Below, piece after piece: positions 6,086 through 7,239 of a stretch of DNA of 7,239 nucleotides (within the stretch, counting starts at the first letter, position 1; each line of letters starts with the position of its first letter). The notes under the pieces are model-generated. The model was not told the origin of the DNA. It did no database searches and was given only the letters and a program-made list of their open reading frames with translations. The position numbers and the translations under genes were made by a program. The DNA comes from Lachnospiraceae bacterium UBA3814 (GTDB taxonomy: Bacteria; Bacillota; Clostridia; Lachnospirales; Lachnospiraceae): positions 16,802-24,040 of the forward strand of contig DFEA01000034.1 in NCBI GenBank assembly GCA_002368575.1. The letters are read 5' to 3'.

Positions 6086-6880
6086 TCATCTGTGATCGTT
6101 AAGGGCATCGGTAGCAGCCTTCAGCTTTTCCGGACTCCATCTGGCTACCATTGTGTCCTTATGCTTCGGCGCCCTGCTCATAAGGCCGTATATCTGCTTA
6201 AGGTATTCAATGGTCACCTTAGAGGACAGCTTGGATTCGCCCGCGGGACGTGCCTGGAACTTGTAAGGGATCTCCGTCACCCTGGTATAATTCCCCATGG
6301 CAAGGACCTCTACCATGATCTTCCACCCTATAGGCTTAAGCTCTGCGTTCTCTATGACCTCTCTCTGAAACATAAAAAGGCCGCTGGTAGGATCCGAGAT
6401 CTTTTTCAGACAGGGGAGAAAGATCTTCCCTATATATCTTGCAACTCCGGAAACAAGCTTTCTGTAGGGCCCCAGCCCCCCGTCCGAGCCTCCCGGTATG
6501 AATCTGCTGGGAATGCATATATGCGCACCGTGAGTAAGCGCCGCGTACATGGATCTGAGGATGACGGGCGGATGCTGAAGATCCGCGTCCATAACCGCGA
6601 TATAATCGCCCTTTGCCAGAGAAAAGCCCTTAAGCACTGCCGTTGCAAGCCCCTTCTCGTTCTCCCGGTGAAACAGCCTGACCTCGCCTCTTTCAGGATC
6701 TGCGTCCCTGCTCCGTGAAAGGATTATATCCTTTATCCGTTCCGGAGTATCATCGTTTGAGTCGTCAACAAAAATGATCTCAAAGGGGATGTCCCTTAAA
6801 GCATAATCTATCTGATTAACAAGATTTCCCACGTTCTCTGACTCGTTAAACGTGGGAATCACAACAGAAACCTTCTTCAT
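6086..6880 (-). CDS. DPM1-like family 2 glycosyltransferase (probable polyprenyl-phosphate sugar synthase)
   Basis: The protein is 264 residues, a GT-A fold family 2 glycosyltransferase of the dolichol/polyprenol-phosphate mannosyltransferase type. Such enzymes move a sugar from a nucleotide sugar to a polyprenyl phosphate on the cytoplasmic membrane face. Visible motifs are the N-terminal VVIPTFNE strand (6-13), VDDS (38-41) for nucleotide binding, the metal-binding DAD (98-100) in DADLQHPP, RFIPGG (126-131), SDPTSG (162-167), and EIPYKFQARPAGESKL (203-218), the late motif typical of DPM1/GtrB enzymes. I see no C-terminal membrane helices, so it resembles the soluble, single-domain DPM1 form rather than GtrB or ArnC. 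The ATG overlaps the uvrB stop as TAATG, with purine-rich GGGGAAAGG just before it, which fixes the start. A 55-base gap separates it from the MBOAT gene. Sugar specificity (mannose, glucose or other) cannot be read from the sequence. No GT-C enzyme that would consume the lipid-linked sugar is present in the window. Confidence 0.88.
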   Translation of the reverse strand: MKKVSVVIPTFNESENVGNLVNQIDYALRDIPFEIIFVDDSNDDTPERIKDIILSRSRDADPERGEVRLFHRENEKGLATAVLKGFSLAKGDYIAVMDADLQHPPVILRSMYAALTHGAHICIPSRFIPGGSDGGLGPYRKLVSGVARYIGKIFLPCLKKISDPTSGLFMFQREVIENAELKPIGWKIMVEVLAMGNYTRVTEIPYKFQARPAGESKLSSKVTIEYLKQIYGLMSRAPKHKDTMVARWSPEKLKAATDALNDHR

Positions 6881-7239
6881 TACCTTTCCCCGCCTTCACC
6901 GGTCTGCCGGTCAAAGTCCGCAAGCTGCTCCTTAAGCCTTAACATCTCATCCCGCAGCATCGCCGCGTTCTCAAAATCAAGCTCTGCCGCAGCCTTTCTC
7001 ATTCTGTCCTCAACCTTTTTGACGAGCTTCTGAAGCTCCTGTCTGTCCATAGATTCAGGGTCTTTTCTGAGCTTAAGGTCTTCCCTTGCGATCTCCTTAG
7101 TAATGCTTATCAGATCGCGAACGGCTTTCTTTATGGTGGTCGGCGTTATACCGTGCTCCCTGTTATATTTTTCCTGTATCCCACGGCGCCTGTTCGTCTC
7201 TTCGATAGCCTTCTTCATGGAATCGGTCATCATATCCGC
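6880..7239 (-). CDS. uvrB: UvrB, excinuclease ABC subunit B, C-terminal part (5' end outside window)
   Basis: UvrB is the DNA-damage-verifying helicase-like subunit of nucleotide excision repair. It is loaded by UvrA and then recruits UvrC for incision. Only the last 119 codons are visible; the frame is open through the window edge (Ala-Asp before the first Met-Met), so the catalytic helicase domains lie outside. What is seen fits the UvrB C-terminus: the stretch MTDSMKKAIEETNRRR, then YNREHGITPTTI, a charged linker, and a UVR domain near the end (ELQKLVKKVEDRM through LDFENAAMLRDEM). The UVR helical hairpin is the part of UvrB that contacts UvrC and UvrA. A short tail rich in Gly and Glu (TGEGGER) follows. 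The stop is TAA inside TAATG, sharing its last base with the downstream glycosyltransferase start, so translation is probably coupled. The promoter, and any LexA box, would be upstream and out of view. Identity is very secure. Confidence 0.96.
   Translation of the reverse strand, partial: ADMMTDSMKKAIEETNRRRGIQEKYNREHGITPTTIKKAVRDLISITKEIAREDLKLRKDPESMDRQELQKLVKKVEDRMRKAAAELDFENAAMLRDEMLRLKEQLADFDRQTGEGGER

Noticed and set aside
6077..6718. Plus-strand 213-residue open frame opposite the glycosyltransferase
   Set aside because: It almost mirrors the glycosyltransferase gene, whose motifs and start are strong. The translated product is low in familiar features and rich in Arg/Gly/Pro, as expected of antisense frames.

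Overview
The window reads as a single leftward (minus-strand) operon segment from a Gram-positive bacterium. In transcription order it holds: the 3' end of uvrB, a DPM1-like family 2 glycosyltransferase, an AlgI/PatA-type MBOAT O-acyltransferase, a membrane-anchored AlgX/AlgJ/DHHW-like SGNH acetyltransferase, and a complete uvrA. There are no RNA genes, mobile elements or CRISPR arrays, and no plus-strand gene I can support. The organism is most likely a Clostridia member, probably Lachnospiraceae (for example a Butyrivibrio relative). I base this on the uvrB-uvrA neighbourhood, the style of the UvrA protein, frequent ATA (Ile) and AGA/AGG (Arg) codons, and AGGA-type ribosome binding sites. 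This placement is inference.

Layout on the minus strand, from high to low coordinates. The last 119 codons of uvrB end in TAATG, so its stop shares one base with the glycosyltransferase start. A 55-base gap follows, then the MBOAT gene, whose last six residues are FIYFRF. A 46-base gap containing a strong GC-rich hairpin precedes the SGNH-like gene, which has no visible Shine-Dalgarno sequence. An 87-base gap with overlapping inverted repeats and a good ribosome binding site precedes uvrA. The uvrA stop is again a TAATG, so one more coupled gene may begin at the left edge of the window. No gap exceeds 100 bases.

Two jobs are interleaved. UvrA and UvrB are the damage-recognition part of nucleotide excision repair. 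The three middle genes look like an envelope or exopolysaccharide module. The glycosyltransferase probably makes a polyprenyl-phosphate-linked sugar. The MBOAT probably carries acetyl groups from cytoplasmic acetyl-CoA across the membrane, via its C-terminal tyrosine, to the extracellular SGNH-like enzyme, which would then acetylate a surface glycan. The most interesting point is that this module lies inside the usually contiguous uvrBA unit and is translationally coupled to uvrB. That suggests shared expression of DNA repair and surface modification, or a co-opted promoter. The glycan and the regulation cannot be read from this window.
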